A stretch of DNA of 5,230 bases from Planctomycetaceae bacterium (lineage in GTDB: Bacteria; Planctomycetota; Planctomycetia; Pirellulales; UBA1268). The DNA lies in assembly GCA_018694455.1 (NCBI GenBank), contig JABHNP010000089.1, positions 1 to 5,230 on the forward strand. Direction: 5' to 3'. A program made the position numbers and the translations under genes. Positions within the stretch are counted from its first letter, which is position 1; each line of letters starts with the position of its first letter. The notes beneath the pieces were generated by a model. It was not told the origin of the DNA, searched no databases, and saw only the letters and a program-made list of their open reading frames with translations. Below, in pieces: positions 1 to 5,230 of this stretch.

Positions 1-442
1 ATCGTAAACCGATTTCATACACAATTCGTGCTGTCGCCTCAGCGGTTGGGTCTTTAAACCAACGATCCGAAAGGTCGTCTTCGCTGACATGATGATCTAC
101 AACAACAACCCGCTCACGTCGTCGCTTAAGAACCTCTCCCATGGCGCCAAGTTGAGCCCAGGCGCTCGTGTCAAGCACAATCAGCAAATCACAGTCATCA
201 AGATCTGCGGGGGCGATGCCCCGGGCTAATGACTCACACTTTCCTTGCGGATCAATCCACTGAAGATTTGCCGGAGTTTCCTGCGAGTTTACAATTCTCA
301 CATCTTTCCCAACGGCTTCAAGAATTCCCGCCATTCCTAACTCACTACCTAACGCATCACAATCAGGCCGCACGTGGCTTGTGAGCACAATCCGCTTCGA
401 TTCATCCAAAACATGAAGAAACGCAGACCAATCGAGACGCAT
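1..442 (-). CDS. nrnA: DHH-family phosphoesterase, NrnA-like (oligoribonuclease / pAp phosphatase), N-terminal part only
   Basis: Translating the minus strand from the ATG at 442 gives 147 residues, open to the window edge, so the C-terminal DHHA1 domain is not visible. The metal-binding motifs of the DHH superfamily are present in order: SHVRPDCDALGS (residues 22-33), an aspartate in VLDTS (D91), and the signature DHH in VVDHHVS (116-118), followed by the usual DPTAEATARIVYE stretch (131-143). NrnA-type enzymes are cytoplasmic, Mn-dependent hydrolases that degrade 2-5 nt RNAs and/or 3'-phosphoadenosine 5'-phosphate; some relatives act on pApA from c-di-AMP. Which substrate applies here cannot be read from the N-terminus. 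The start is supported by AAGGAA (450-455 on the opposite strand), 7 bases upstream. The gene lies 61 bases downstream of ribF on the same strand, so co-transcription is likely. The DHH family call is firm; the gene symbol is an inference. Confidence 0.88.
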   Translation of the reverse strand, partial: MRLDWSAFLHVLDESKRIVLTSHVRPDCDALGSELGMAGILEAVGKDVRIVNSQETPANLQWIDPQGKCESLARGIAPADLDDCDLLIVLDTSAWAQLGAMGEVLKRRRERVVVVDHHVSEDDLSDRWFKDPTAEATARIVYEIGLR

Positions 443-503
443 AAAGAATTTCCTTTTCTACGAGGCAGAGCTGTCTTAATCTAACAGAATATGATATTTC
501 ATT

Positions 504-1505
504 TTAACGGGAAAACGAGGCTGACATCAGCGAACCTTGTTGCAGCTGGGGAGCTTTCAGATTTAGCTGCGACAATGACTCCACCTGCAAGACATCATCA
601 CGCAACTGCTCAACAAGGGCCTGAGATCCCTTAAATTTTTCAGTTGCCCGAAGCCGTTGAGAAAAATTGATCTCAACAACCTGACCATAAAGATCACCGG
701 AAAAACCAAGTAGGTGTGCCTCTATAGTCTGTTCTACGCCGCCGAACGTAAGATTTTTCCCCACATGGATTGCCGCACCATACCGATCACCACACGCTGT
801 TGTCGCAACGCCGGCGTACACCCCATCAAGCGGAACTAACGTGTGCACATCGCAAAGGTTCACCGTAGGAAAACCAAGTTTCGCACCCCGTTGCTGACCT
901 TCGACGACACGACCGACAAGTGTGTACGGAAAAACGAGCAATTTAGCCGCCTCTGCCACATCTCCTTGTTCAAGTAAGGCACGTATTCGTGAACTCGACA
1001 CAGCGATCCCATCGACCTGAACTGCTAAAACTTCCGTTAAGGCAATTGAGTCTCTCTCAGTCCAACGCCGCAAATAGGCTAACGTTCCTTGCCGATTACG
1101 ACCAAAATGAAAGTCTTCGCCTTCAACAATAGCCGCTGGACGAAAACACTGACAAAGCACCTCTTGGTAGAACTTCTCGGCTGCAAGGTTCAGCAACTCT
1201 GGTGTCGTCTTTACAACACAAACTGCATCTAAGCCAAGAGCGAGGAGTAAACTGACTCGCCTCTCTATTGTCGTCAACGAAAGCTTCGGCTGGTTTGGAC
1301 AAAGCAATGCAGCAGGATGAGGGTCAAATGTTACTGCAATTGATGGCAATCCAAGAGGCCGCACGGACTTTATAAGGCGTCCGACTATCTCTTGGTGCCC
1401 AAGATGGACACCATCAAAGTTTCCAACGGTAATCCCACAGCCATTTTCAGGCAATGAGACCCCTTCGACGCTACTGAAAACTGTTCCTGAAAATATTCGT
1501 GGCAC
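504..1505 (-). CDS. ribF: Bifunctional riboflavin kinase / FAD synthetase RibF
   Basis: This cytoplasmic enzyme phosphorylates riboflavin to FMN and then adenylates FMN to FAD. The 333-residue product is of normal family length. The N-terminal nucleotidyltransferase domain shows GNFDGVHLGHQ (28-38), FDPHP (60-64), VEGEDFHFG (127-135) and SSSRIRALLEQGD (170-182). The C-terminal flavokinase domain shows RGAKLGFPTVNL (206-217, the PTAN-type ATP/Mg motif, here PTVN), DGVYAG (227-232), the putative catalytic Glu262 in IEAHLLGF, DLYGQ (271-275) and LRATEKFKG (285-293). The usual NPTF/RPTF loop reads KNLTF (250-254), with Leu in place of Pro. The start is GTG at 1505; no in-frame ATG lies between it and the upstream TAG at 1548-1550, and no clear Shine-Dalgarno site precedes it. 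A TTG at residue 18 follows a GAAGGGG stretch, but starting there would leave only about ten residues before the GNFDG motif. About 35 residues after the kinase core (roughly 306-333) look unconserved. Confidence 0.96.
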   Translation of the reverse strand: MPRIFSGTVFSSVEGVSLPENGCGITVGNFDGVHLGHQEIVGRLIKSVRPLGLPSIAVTFDPHPAALLCPNQPKLSLTTIERRVSLLLALGLDAVCVVKTTPELLNLAAEKFYQEVLCQCFRPAAIVEGEDFHFGRNRQGTLAYLRRWTERDSIALTEVLAVQVDGIAVSSSRIRALLEQGDVAEAAKLLVFPYTLVGRVVEGQQRGAKLGFPTVNLCDVHTLVPLDGVYAGVATTACGDRYGAAIHVGKNLTFGGVEQTIEAHLLGFSGDLYGQVVEINFSQRLRATEKFKGSQALVEQLRDDVLQVESLSQLNLKAPQLQQGSLMSASFSR

Positions 1506-1655
1506 GTGCGCACAATAGAGAAAGCGGTAAATTAGTGGAGAGCTTGACTAGTTGAATTTATACAAACGAGAAGTGCAACCCAAACACCAACAGTACTGAT
1601 CCAAGTATGTTACAACGAACCGAAGTACTACTCCTGCTTTTGAATTGAGGTCAAG
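1506..1655. promoter_or_regulatory. Divergent intergenic region between ribF and the Ppx/GppA gene; expected to hold both promoters
   Basis: The flanking genes are transcribed away from each other, so promoters for both should lie here. On the minus strand a TATAAA box (1557-1562) sits about 50 bases before the ribF GTG and could be a -10 element, but no good -35 hexamer lies 16-18 bases upstream of it. On the plus strand TTGACT (1544-1549) resembles a -35 box, but nothing like a -10 lies at proper spacing. Two copies of the palindrome AGTACT occur at 1592-1597 (within the 8-base palindrome CAGTACTG, 1591-1598) and 1624-1629, 32 bases apart centre to centre. The region's role is inferred from gene orientation; no single box is convincing. 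Confidence 0.4.
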
Positions 1656-3251
1656 ATGACCATTCAGAATGACCCAAAACAAATCTACCTGAATGCAGAT
1701 ATGGCAAGCCGTTTGGCTGGAATTGATATCGGCAGCAATAGTGTTCGGCTTCTTGTTGCCGAGGTATTTCGAGGGAGCAGTTACCGAATCCTTGACGAGG
1801 AACGGGAACCGACAAGACTCGCACGAAGCATCTCTTCAGATGGCCGACTTGACGCAGATGCGATGGAGAGAACGCTTGTCGCACTTGAAACCTTCAAACA
1901 AATTGCAGCTGGGTACCAAGTTTCAGCACTTCGCACAATCGCCACATGCGCTGTTCGGGAAGCTACAAACGGTCCGGAATTCTGTCAGCGAATAGACAAA
2001 GAAGTTGGACTCAACGTCGAAGTGATTTCTGGAGAGAGAGAAGCTCGCCTCGCCTTCTCAAGCGTACAGCACGCTTTCGACCTCAATGGAAAAAATATTG
2101 TTATCGCTGACATCGGTGGCGGTAGCACTGAGATTGTCTTCGCTACCGGCTCTCTTGTGGAATCAATTTTCTCAACACCGCTCGGTGCAGTGAGACTTAC
2201 CGAACGGTGTGGAATAGGAAGCGGCACTGAAGGCGTTGCCTTCCAACAGGGACTTATAAAACTCGACAAAGAGATTACAGGATGCCTCAAACGCGAGACG
2301 AGCCGACCACTGTTTGCACCTCATTTCCTGGTTGGCTCTGGCGGCACGTTTACCACCTTGGCAGAACTCGTTATGGCCTCCAAAAAAGAGGCTGATATCC
2401 CTGTCGCCGGCTACAAGGTTTCTCACGCAGAACTTCGGCATCTTCTTGATCAACTCAAAAAAATGTCACTGCGATCTCGCAAGTCAATGGCGGGCATGTC
2501 TTCGGATAGAGCTGATATCATTATTGCGGGGCTCTCAATCATTGACGGCCTCCTCAAACGCTTTCGCGTCAATACGATCCTCGTACATACACGAGGAGTT
2601 CGAGATGGCCTGATCCGTGAAATGGTCGATGAATGCTTCGGAGGACAAGCGGATAATCCGGCTGAAAGCGCACAGGCCGTGGAACGACTTGCCGAAGCCT
2701 GCTCTGGTGAGCTTGAACACGGGCGGACTGTTGCCGCATTAGCTGGAAGAATTTATGACCAGCTTGCCTCTCCTTTGAAACTTCTTCCGTCTGACCGGAA
2801 ATTACTTGAAACGGCAGCACGACTTCAAGACGTTGGCTATGTCATCAACTACGACCAGCATCACAAGCATAGCTATCACCTTATTCGTAACAGTCGTCTC
2901 CCTGGAATCTTGGGTCCCGACCTTGAAATGATCGCGAACATTGCTCGCTATCACCGTGGAGCATTCCCAAAGAAAAAGCATCAGAATTTCTCGCGACTCT
3001 CGTCTGATGACCAGCAGCGAGTTCGTAGCATGGCGGCAATACTACGACTCGCCGGCGGCCTCGACAGAAGCCGTTCACAACAAGTCAAAGATGTACTTGC
3101 AAGTATTGATAAAGATGGGGCAAACCTTGTCGTCGTCTCTGATGTTAACCCTCAGGTTGATATCTGGGGTGCAGAACGACGAACTGATCTTTTTGAAAAA
3201 GCATTCGACATGCCGGTTCGAATCCGATGGGCGGAATCACAACCGCACTGA
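1656..3251 (+). CDS. Ppx/GppA-family phosphatase (exopolyphosphatase / pppGpp phosphohydrolase) with C-terminal HD-like domain
   Basis: Members of this family release phosphate from inorganic polyphosphate and/or convert pppGpp to ppGpp in the cytoplasm; sequence alone does not separate the two roles. The 531-residue length matches two-domain members (about 500 residues in E. coli Ppx and GppA). The ASKHA-fold part shows GIDIGSNSVRLLV (22-34), ISGEREARL (124-132, containing the likely catalytic Glu129), the phosphate loop DIGGGSTEIVF (152-162) and GSGGTFTTLA (227-236). The C-terminal HD-like region (about 345-530) includes LLETAARLQDVGYVINYDQ (383-401), HHKHS (402-406) and ARYHRG (430-435). 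At the expected His-Asp pair the sequence reads Gln391-Asp392, so the metal-binding His is absent at that place. The ATG at 1656 has GAGG (1647-1650) five bases upstream, which favours it over the in-frame ATG at 1701, although conserved sequence begins only near residue 17. The next gene starts 221 bases downstream. Confidence 0.93.
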   Translation: MTIQNDPKQIYLNADMASRLAGIDIGSNSVRLLVAEVFRGSSYRILDEEREPTRLARSISSDGRLDADAMERTLVALETFKQIAAGYQVSALRTIATCAVREATNGPEFCQRIDKEVGLNVEVISGEREARLAFSSVQHAFDLNGKNIVIADIGGGSTEIVFATGSLVESIFSTPLGAVRLTERCGIGSGTEGVAFQQGLIKLDKEITGCLKRETSRPLFAPHFLVGSGGTFTTLAELVMASKKEADIPVAGYKVSHAELRHLLDQLKKMSLRSRKSMAGMSSDRADIIIAGLSIIDGLLKRFRVNTILVHTRGVRDGLIREMVDECFGGQADNPAESAQAVERLAEACSGELEHGRTVAALAGRIYDQLASPLKLLPSDRKLLETAARLQDVGYVINYDQHHKHSYHLIRNSRLPGILGPDLEMIANIARYHRGAFPKKKHQNFSRLSSDDQQRVRSMAAILRLAGGLDRSRSQQVKDVLASIDKDGANLVVVSDVNPQVDIWGAERRTDLFEKAFDMPVRIRWAESQPH

Positions 3252-3288
3252 GTTCGCCTTCAAAGATGATGATACAGTTACAACGATT

Positions 3289-3316
3289 GAGCCAGACACG
3301 CCTACTCGCCTGGCTT
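3289..3316 (+). terminator. Weak stem-loop downstream of the Ppx/GppA gene, possible terminator
   Basis: GAGCCAG (3289-3295) can pair with CTGGCTT (3310-3316), giving six Watson-Crick pairs and one G-U pair around a 14-base loop. It begins 38 bases after the Ppx/GppA stop codon. There is no U-rich run after the stem, so it does not fit a classical intrinsic terminator; it may be an mRNA 3'-end structure or chance. Confidence 0.2.
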
Positions 3317-3435
3317 CCTTACAAAACGAATAAACCACACGACCCGCCCTGAACGAACCTAATTTTCTTGCCTCCAGCCTTCCGGCAGATTTCACCGAGT
3401 AAAGTTGTAGAAGAATCGTTTTCATAAGACTTCTC

Positions 3436-3447
3436 TGACATCTGTCA
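3436..3447. promoter_or_regulatory. Inverted repeat TGACA-TC-TGTCA upstream of the small secreted-protein gene, candidate operator
   Basis: Two perfect 5-base arms (3436-3440 and 3443-3447) are separated by two bases and lie 25 bases before the ATG at 3473. The size and position suit binding of a dimeric regulator near a promoter. No convincing -35/-10 pair is visible beside it, no regulator gene lies in the window, and a 10-base match can arise by chance, so this is only a candidate. Confidence 0.2.
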
Positions 3448-3472
3448 TCTTGGCCAGAATGCCTCTAAAACC

Positions 3473-3814
3473 ATGAATCGTACAAAACATTTTTTTTTAA
3501 TTTTCACGCTTGTGGCAACCGCCTGTGTCGCTTCATCGGCCGAGGCTGCACGATGGAGGAAAGCAAAATCTTCAAACTCTCAGTATTCCAGGACCCCTAG
3601 AAACCAAGCACCCTACAAGCCGGGAGCAAGCCCCTACGAAACCGGAATAAACAATCGACCTCGCTACTATGAGCCGCCGACAGTCCCTCGCACACCAACA
3701 TGGAAAATGTATGGGACAGAACCAGGGGTCGCCCCCGGGGACTGGCCGCGCTACGCTCCTTTTGGATTCGGTGGCTATCGATTCCCAGCTGTTGGTAATT
3801 CAGCGTATCGCTAA
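3473..3814 (+). CDS. Small exported protein of unknown function, Pro/Tyr/Arg/Gly-rich
   Basis: I do not recognise this 113-residue protein. It starts with a clear Sec-type signal peptide: a basic n-region (NRTK), a hydrophobic core FFLIFTLVATACVA (7-20) and an AEA signal peptidase I site (23-25), giving a mature chain of about 88 residues. A cysteine at 18 lies in the core, but VATAC is a poor lipobox, so a lipoprotein is unlikely. The mature part is strongly basic at first (RWRKAKSS, 27-34) and then rich in Pro, Tyr, Arg and Gly, with no catalytic motif; residues 85-107 (PGVAPGDWPRYAPFGFGGYR region) look like a small structured or surface-binding segment. No strong Shine-Dalgarno site precedes the ATG. 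It lies 221 bases after the Ppx/GppA gene and 44 bases before the preferred exonuclease start, so it could share a transcript with the repair genes. The signal peptide and typical codon use argue for a real gene. Confidence 0.75.
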   Translation: MNRTKHFFLIFTLVATACVASSAEAARWRKAKSSNSQYSRTPRNQAPYKPGASPYETGINNRPRYYEPPTVPRTPTWKMYGTEPGVAPGDWPRYAPFGFGGYRFPAVGNSAYR

Positions 3815-3842
3815 AAAGCTGTAGATACGTGGGCCACTTTCT

Positions 3843-3847
3843 GAAGG
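3843..3847 (+). promoter_or_regulatory. Probable ribosome binding site for the exonuclease start at 3859
   Basis: GAAGG lies 11 bases before GTG 3859, slightly farther than ideal. The alternative GTG at 3829 has no purine-rich site at proper distance. Together with the protein alignment from memory, this favours the downstream start. Confidence 0.4.
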
Positions 3848-3858
3848 CTCATCAAACT

Positions 3859-4920
3859 GTGTCTGATCTACTCGAAATTAATCCTAACGGCCTCTACTGT
3901 CCTGCAGGTGATTTCTATATTGATCCATGGCGGCAGGTATCCCACGCCGTCATAACTCACGCTCATGCTGATCACGCTAGGCCTGGTAGCGATCGTTACC
4001 TCTGTGCTTCGCCTGGAAAACATGTCTTACGCACTCGCATGGGAAATAACGCAACTATTAATACCGTAAAATACGGTGAACATTTTTCAGTGCATGGAGT
4101 CGATGTTTCGCTGCACCCTGCCGGACATCTTCTCGGTTCCTCCCAAGTTCGAGTACACCATCAGGGCGTAACCTGGGTTGTGACTGGTGATTACAAACTT
4201 CAACAGGATTCAACCTGCGAATGCTTCGAATCGGTTCCTTGTGATGTATTTGTGACAGAAAGCACTTTTGGACTACCTGTCTACCGATGGCCGGAACCGG
4301 CAACAGTTGCCAACGAAATAAACACGTGGTGGCGAGCAAATGCTGACTCCGGCCGTACGAGCGTGCTCTTGTCATATGCACTGGGCAAGGCACAGCGAGT
4401 CGCATCGTTACTTGATCCATCAATTGGGCCCATTTACGGACATGGCGCGGTTATGAAGCTTGTCGAGGCATATCGAGCAAGTGGTGTACGCCTTCCACCA
4501 ATTGATCGCATCCCGCCACGTAGCCGTAAGATTGGCGGCGGACGCGGAATCGTTATCGCACCACCAAGTGCAGCAGCTACCAGTTGGATCAACCGATTCG
4601 GAGAGACATCGATTGCCATGGTGTCTGGGTGGATGCTTCTTCGTGGCGTACGTCGTCGACGTGGATTTCCGCAGGGTTTCATCCTGTCTGATCACGTTGA
4701 CTACCCGGACCTTATGCAAGCCGTGAAGGCCTCTGGAGCGCAGCGTGTACTCGTCACTCACGGCTTTACTGACATTGTTGCTCGATTGCTCACTGAACGA
4801 GGCCTTCAAGCAGAAATATTACCAACACGTTTTATTGGTGAAGAACGCCCTGATGATAGCGACGTTGATAAAAACCTTGAAGACGGCCTGCAACACCGAG
4901 ACAGCGAATCGACTGACTGA
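3859..4920 (+). CDS. Ligase-associated DNA exonuclease (metallo-beta-lactamase / beta-CASP fold)
   Basis: This is the exonuclease of the DNA-ligase-associated repair cluster, a metal-dependent nuclease related to the SNM1/Artemis and CPSF73 group. Numbering from GTG 3859 (353 residues), the family N-terminus GLYCPAGDF (11-19) and IDPW (21-24) leads to the metal motif THAHADH (33-39), then HPAGHLLGSS (86-95, metal His90), TGDYK (109-113, metal Asp111), VTESTFG (132-138, beta-CASP motif A Glu134), SDHVDY (277-282) and VTHGF (299-303), covering the last conserved His motifs. All expected metal ligands appear intact. An upstream GTG at 3829 is open in frame, but family members as I remember them begin with a sequence like MSDLL, exactly where GTG 3859 falls. 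The last 25 or so residues form an acidic, poorly conserved tail. The ligase gene starts 26 bases after the stop, so the two are almost certainly one operon. Confidence 0.92.
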   Translation: MSDLLEINPNGLYCPAGDFYIDPWRQVSHAVITHAHADHARPGSDRYLCASPGKHVLRTRMGNNATINTVKYGEHFSVHGVDVSLHPAGHLLGSSQVRVHHQGVTWVVTGDYKLQQDSTCECFESVPCDVFVTESTFGLPVYRWPEPATVANEINTWWRANADSGRTSVLLSYALGKAQRVASLLDPSIGPIYGHGAVMKLVEAYRASGVRLPPIDRIPPRSRKIGGGRGIVIAPPSAAATSWINRFGETSIAMVSGWMLLRGVRRRRGFPQGFILSDHVDYPDLMQAVKASGAQRVLVTHGFTDIVARLLTERGLQAEILPTRFIGEERPDDSDVDKNLEDGLQHRDSESTD

Positions 4921-4946
4921 AAACATTGATCTCCGTAGGGTTCCAA

Positions 4947-5230
4947 ATGCAACACTTTTCTGATCTTTACTGGAGACTCGACAGCACAAGCAGTACCAAT
5001 CAAAAGGTTTCAGCTCTGAAGAACTATTTCGCCTCTGTGCCATCTCAAGATGCAGCGTGTGCCCTTTCAGTGCTCTGTGGAGCCAAGCAAGTACGGGCTG
5101 TATCGACCCGATTACTGAGGGAGTGGGCAGCGGAAGCCGCAGGACTCCCCCTGTGGCTTGTTGAAGAGAGTTATGCTCATGTCGGCGACCTCGCTGAAAC
5201 ACTTGCTCTCATCTTACCAGAGCAACTCAC
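4947..5230 (+). CDS. ATP-dependent DNA ligase, N-terminal part only (exonuclease/Lhr-associated type)
   Basis: From the ATG at 4947 the frame stays open to the window edge for 94 codons. The visible residues form the alpha-helical N-terminal DNA-binding domain of the ATP-dependent ligases found beside this exonuclease: FSDLYWRLDSTSSTNQKVSAL near the start (4-24), then KNYFASVPSQDAACALSVL (25-43), TRLLREWAAEAAGLPLWLVEESY (about 54-76) and the strongly characteristic HVGDLAETLALILP (about 77-90). The adenylation motif KxDG and the OB domain lie beyond the edge, so catalytic competence cannot be judged. Such ligases seal 3'-OH/5'-phosphate nicks using ATP and act beside the housekeeping NAD-dependent LigA. 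AGGG (4937-4940) lies six bases before the ATG, a good ribosome binding site. The 26-base gap to the exonuclease gene supports a shared transcript. Confidence 0.92.
   Translation, partial: MQHFSDLYWRLDSTSSTNQKVSALKNYFASVPSQDAACALSVLCGAKQVRAVSTRLLREWAAEAAGLPLWLVEESYAHVGDLAETLALILPEQL

Noticed and set aside
1544..1564. TTGACT followed by TATACA as a sigma-70 promoter for the Ppx/GppA gene
   Set aside because: The two boxes are only nine bases apart, far from the 16-18 needed, so they cannot work together as a standard promoter.
1693..1995. Second plus-strand frame inside the start of the Ppx/GppA gene
   Set aside because: It is an overlapping frame with no family resemblance and no ribosome binding site, while the Ppx/GppA frame carries the conserved motifs.
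3364..3385. TGCC/GGCA inverted match as a terminator
   Set aside because: The stem has only four pairs and is not followed by a T-rich run.
3237..3425. Minus-strand 62-codon open frame over most of the Ppx/exported-protein gap
   Set aside because: It has no ribosome binding site, no domain or signal peptide, overlaps the Ppx/GppA end and has composition unlike the real genes; most likely chance.
3459..3476. Five-codon mini-ORF (MPLKP) whose TGA overlaps the ATG of the exported-protein gene
   Set aside because: The ATGA overlap looks like a leader for translational coupling, but there is no ribosome binding site before 3459 and such short frames are common by chance.
4058..4809. Long minus-strand open frames opposite the exonuclease gene
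   Set aside because: They lie antisense to a gene with intact catalytic motifs and encode low-complexity sequence rich in Arg, Ser and Cys without any recognisable domain.

Overview
The window looks like a stretch of bacterial chromosome with roughly even base composition and tightly packed housekeeping and DNA-repair genes. A planctomycete or a related bacterium is my best guess. This rests on the style of the small secreted Pro/Tyr/Arg-rich protein, the frequent lack of strong Shine-Dalgarno sites, the GTG starts and the gene mix. It is an inference, not something the sequence proves. There is no sign of a phage, insertion sequence, CRISPR array, tRNA or rRNA.

Layout. On the minus strand, ribF (504-1505, bifunctional riboflavin kinase/FAD synthetase) is followed 61 bases downstream by the start of a DHH-family phosphoesterase of the NrnA type (442 down to the window edge, C-terminus missing). 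A 150-base divergent intergenic region (1506-1655) separates them from a plus-strand Ppx/GppA phosphatase with a C-terminal HD-like domain (1656-3251). A 221-base gap (3252-3472) holds a weak stem-loop and a 12-base inverted repeat. Next come a small exported protein of unknown function (3473-3814), a metallo-beta-lactamase/beta-CASP-fold ligase-associated DNA exonuclease (best start GTG 3859, end 4920), and the first 94 codons of an ATP-dependent DNA ligase (4947 to the right edge).

How the genes work together. The exonuclease-ligase pair is the recognisable start of a known repair cluster. In other bacteria it also contains an Lhr-Core helicase and a metallophosphoesterase endonuclease (MPE), which would be expected just past the right edge. 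The left half concerns cofactors and nucleotide turnover: RibF makes FMN and FAD, NrnA-type enzymes degrade short oligonucleotides and/or pAp, and Ppx/GppA enzymes hydrolyse polyphosphate and/or pppGpp. I found no clearly undescribed system. The points most worth a second look are the repair cluster, the altered HD motif in the Ppx/GppA protein, the exported small protein just upstream of the repair genes, and the inverted repeat in front of it.
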